A DNA stretch of 6,491 nt. It comes from Pseudomonadota bacterium. GTDB taxonomy: Bacteria; Pseudomonadota; Alphaproteobacteria; Rhizobiales; Xanthobacteraceae. The stretch covers positions 1 through 6,491 of the forward strand of contig JAEYTQ010000002.1 in assembly GCA_023433965.1 (NCBI GenBank), in the 5' to 3' direction. A program made the translations under genes and the position numbers. This document shows, one piece after another, positions 5,590 through 6,491 of this stretch (positions are counted from its first letter, which is position 1; every line of letters starts with the position of its first letter). The notes beneath the pieces are model-generated. The model ran no database searches. It was given only the letters and a program-made list of their open reading frames with translations, and was not told where the DNA came from.

Positions 5590-5916
5590 ATGCGATCCCC
5601 TGGATTTCTGAAATTCCTCGCGGTGCTGCCACTGGCGCGGGTCCTGCTCGCGCCCGTGCCTGCGGCCGCAGGCGGTCACGAGAGAGGCGCGCCCGATGCG
5701 GTTCGTCGCGCAGTCGAGGCGGGCGAGATCAAGTCGCTCGCCGACATTTTCGGCTCCATTCGGGGCAAGCTGCCGGGTGAGGTTGCCGGCGTCGAGATCG
5801 AACGCCAGCGGGGCCGCTGGGTCTACGAGTTTCGCGTCGTTGGCGACAAGGGTCGCCTCTACGAGGTGCACGTCGACGCGCGCAGCGGCGAGATCGAACG
5901 CATCAAGGAGAAGTGA
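5590..5916 (+). CDS. Small exported PepSY-domain protein upstream of the response regulator
   Basis: This 108-residue protein has a likely signal peptide (about 1-27: MRSPGFLKF, hydrophobic core, PVPAAA) and a single PepSY unit: AVEAGEIKSLADIFGSIR (41-58), LPGEVAGVEIERQRG (61-75), WVYEFRVVGDKGRLYEVHVD (77-96) and ARSGEIERI (97-105). The YEF strand and the D-ARSG turn are standard for the domain. It has no cysteine, unlike its divergent neighbour. The frame stays open to a TTG at 5542, but the ATG at 5590 gives the natural signal peptide. No good ribosome site precedes it, so the mRNA may be leaderless or the start slightly wrong. Its stop shares one base with the response regulator ATG. Small periplasmic PepSY proteins encoded just before two-component genes are common in alphaproteobacteria; a role in adjusting signal input to the kinase is a reasonable inference. 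Confidence 0.85.
   Translation: MRSPGFLKFLAVLPLARVLLAPVPAAAGGHERGAPDAVRRAVEAGEIKSLADIFGSIRGKLPGEVAGVEIERQRGRWVYEFRVVGDKGRLYEVHVDARSGEIERIKEK
5905..5910 (+). promoter_or_regulatory. Ribosome binding site AAGGAG of the response regulator, inside the PepSY gene end
   Basis: AAGGAG sits five bases before the ATG at 5916 and encodes part of the last residues of the PepSY protein. With the TGATG stop/start overlap it shows that the two genes are co-transcribed and probably coupled, and it fixes the regulator start. Confidence 0.75.
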
Positions 5917-6491
5917 TGCGCCTGCTGCTTGTCGAAGACGACCGACGGATCGCGGCTGACGTGGCGAGGGCGCTCGACGCGGCCGGCTATGTGGTCGAGA
6001 CCGTCCGCAACGGCGAGGAGGCATGGTTTCGCGGCGACACCGAGGACTACGGTGCCGTCATCCTCGATCTCGGCCTGCCCGGAATGGATGGCTTGGCGGT
6101 GCTCAAGCGCTGGCGTGCGAACGGACGGTCCATGCCGGTGTTGATCCTGACGGCGCGGGGCAGCTGGGCCGAGCGCGTCGATGGTATCGATGCCGGCGCC
6201 GACGACTACCTGCCCAAGCCGTTCCGCATGGAGGAGTTGCTGGCACGGTTGCGCTCGATCGTACGACGCTCGGCGGGCCATGCCTCTCCGCGGATCGTGG
6301 CTGGCGACGTCGAACTGGACGAGCGCCAAATGAAAGTGACGCTACGCGGCGTGCCCGTCGCGTTGTCGCCGCTGGAGTACCGCCTGATCGCCTTTCTCCT
6401 GCACCATCGCGGTCGCGTGGTGTCGCAGCAGGAGCTCGATGAAAACGTCTATGGCCACGGCGAAGACCACGAGTCGAATGCGCTCGAGGTG
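5916..6491 (+). CDS. OmpR/PhoP-family response regulator, partial (C-terminus beyond right edge)
   Basis: 192 codons are visible of an expected 220 or so. The receiver domain (1-117) has the acidic pair D8/D9, phosphoacceptor D51 in VILDLGLPGMDG (48-59), the switch threonine T79 and the invariant lysine K101 in LPKPF. The winged-helix DNA-binding domain starts near 125: GDVELDERQMKVTLRG (130-145), ALSPLEYRLIAFLLHHRGRVVS (149-170), and QELDENVYG (172-180). The sequence breaks off at SNALEV, inside the recognition helix; the wing is missing. The style is that of PhoP/QseB-like regulators, which act with a membrane histidine kinase usually encoded directly downstream. It would bind tandem repeats as a dimer; GTCAGC-N5-GTCAGC at 5551-5567 is the best local candidate. 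Given the divergent pump and cytochrome genes, it probably responds to a metal or envelope signal, but the signal cannot be read from the sequence. Confidence 0.95.
   Translation, partial: MRLLLVEDDRRIAADVARALDAAGYVVETVRNGEEAWFRGDTEDYGAVILDLGLPGMDGLAVLKRWRANGRSMPVLILTARGSWAERVDGIDAGADDYLPKPFRMEELLARLRSIVRRSAGHASPRIVAGDVELDERQMKVTLRGVPVALSPLEYRLIAFLLHHRGRVVSQQELDENVYGHGEDHESNALEV

Noticed and set aside
5584..6329. Minus-strand open frames opposite the plus-strand PepSY and response regulator genes
   Set aside because: These are reverse-frame shadows with no domain signature.

Overview
The window is high-GC DNA, by eye in the low-to-mid 60s percent. Codon use, signal peptides and gene families fit an alphaproteobacterium of the Bradyrhizobium/Rhodopseudomonas/Afipia type. 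This placement is inferred from style and gene content, because no rRNA or other marker gene is present. The DNA is almost fully coding. I see no tRNA, rRNA, CRISPR array, insertion sequence or phage feature.

The layout is two divergent gene sets around a control region at about 5459-5589. Leftward (minus strand), in transcription order: a small exported PepSY protein (5458-5183); a four-helix cytochrome b561-type protein (5171-4608); a 140-nt gap with a consensus TTGA-N6-TCAA FNR/FixK-type box and two other dyads; a periplasmic adaptor (4467-3334); a 1024-residue heavy-metal RND pump (3333-259); and a DUF3240 protein that starts at 262 inside the pump stop codon and runs off the left edge. 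Rightward (plus strand): a second small exported PepSY protein (5590-5916) overlaps by one base an OmpR/PhoP-type response regulator (from 5916), which runs off the right edge. Its histidine kinase probably lies just beyond.

The genes read as an envelope metal/redox locus. The RND pump and adaptor would move a metal cation from periplasm or inner membrane to an outer-membrane channel, whose gene is not between the other parts here. The cytochrome b and the PepSY proteins would work at the membrane or in the periplasm, perhaps in electron transfer to a metal or a redox partner (inference). The divergent response regulator probably controls the locus: a GTCAGC-N5-GTCAGC direct repeat with an 11-bp period, typical of OmpR-family sites, lies in the shared control region. 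FNR/FixK-type boxes before the adaptor (good match) and in the divergent region (one mismatch) suggest added oxygen or redox control.

Most notable points: the pump has CzcA-like porter and TM10/TM11 motifs but lacks the first TM4 aspartate of CzcA, so its metal cannot be called as Cu/Ag or Co/Zn/Cd from motifs; the cytochrome b/PepSY pair sits next to the pump; and two different kinds of regulatory site overlap in the divergent promoter.
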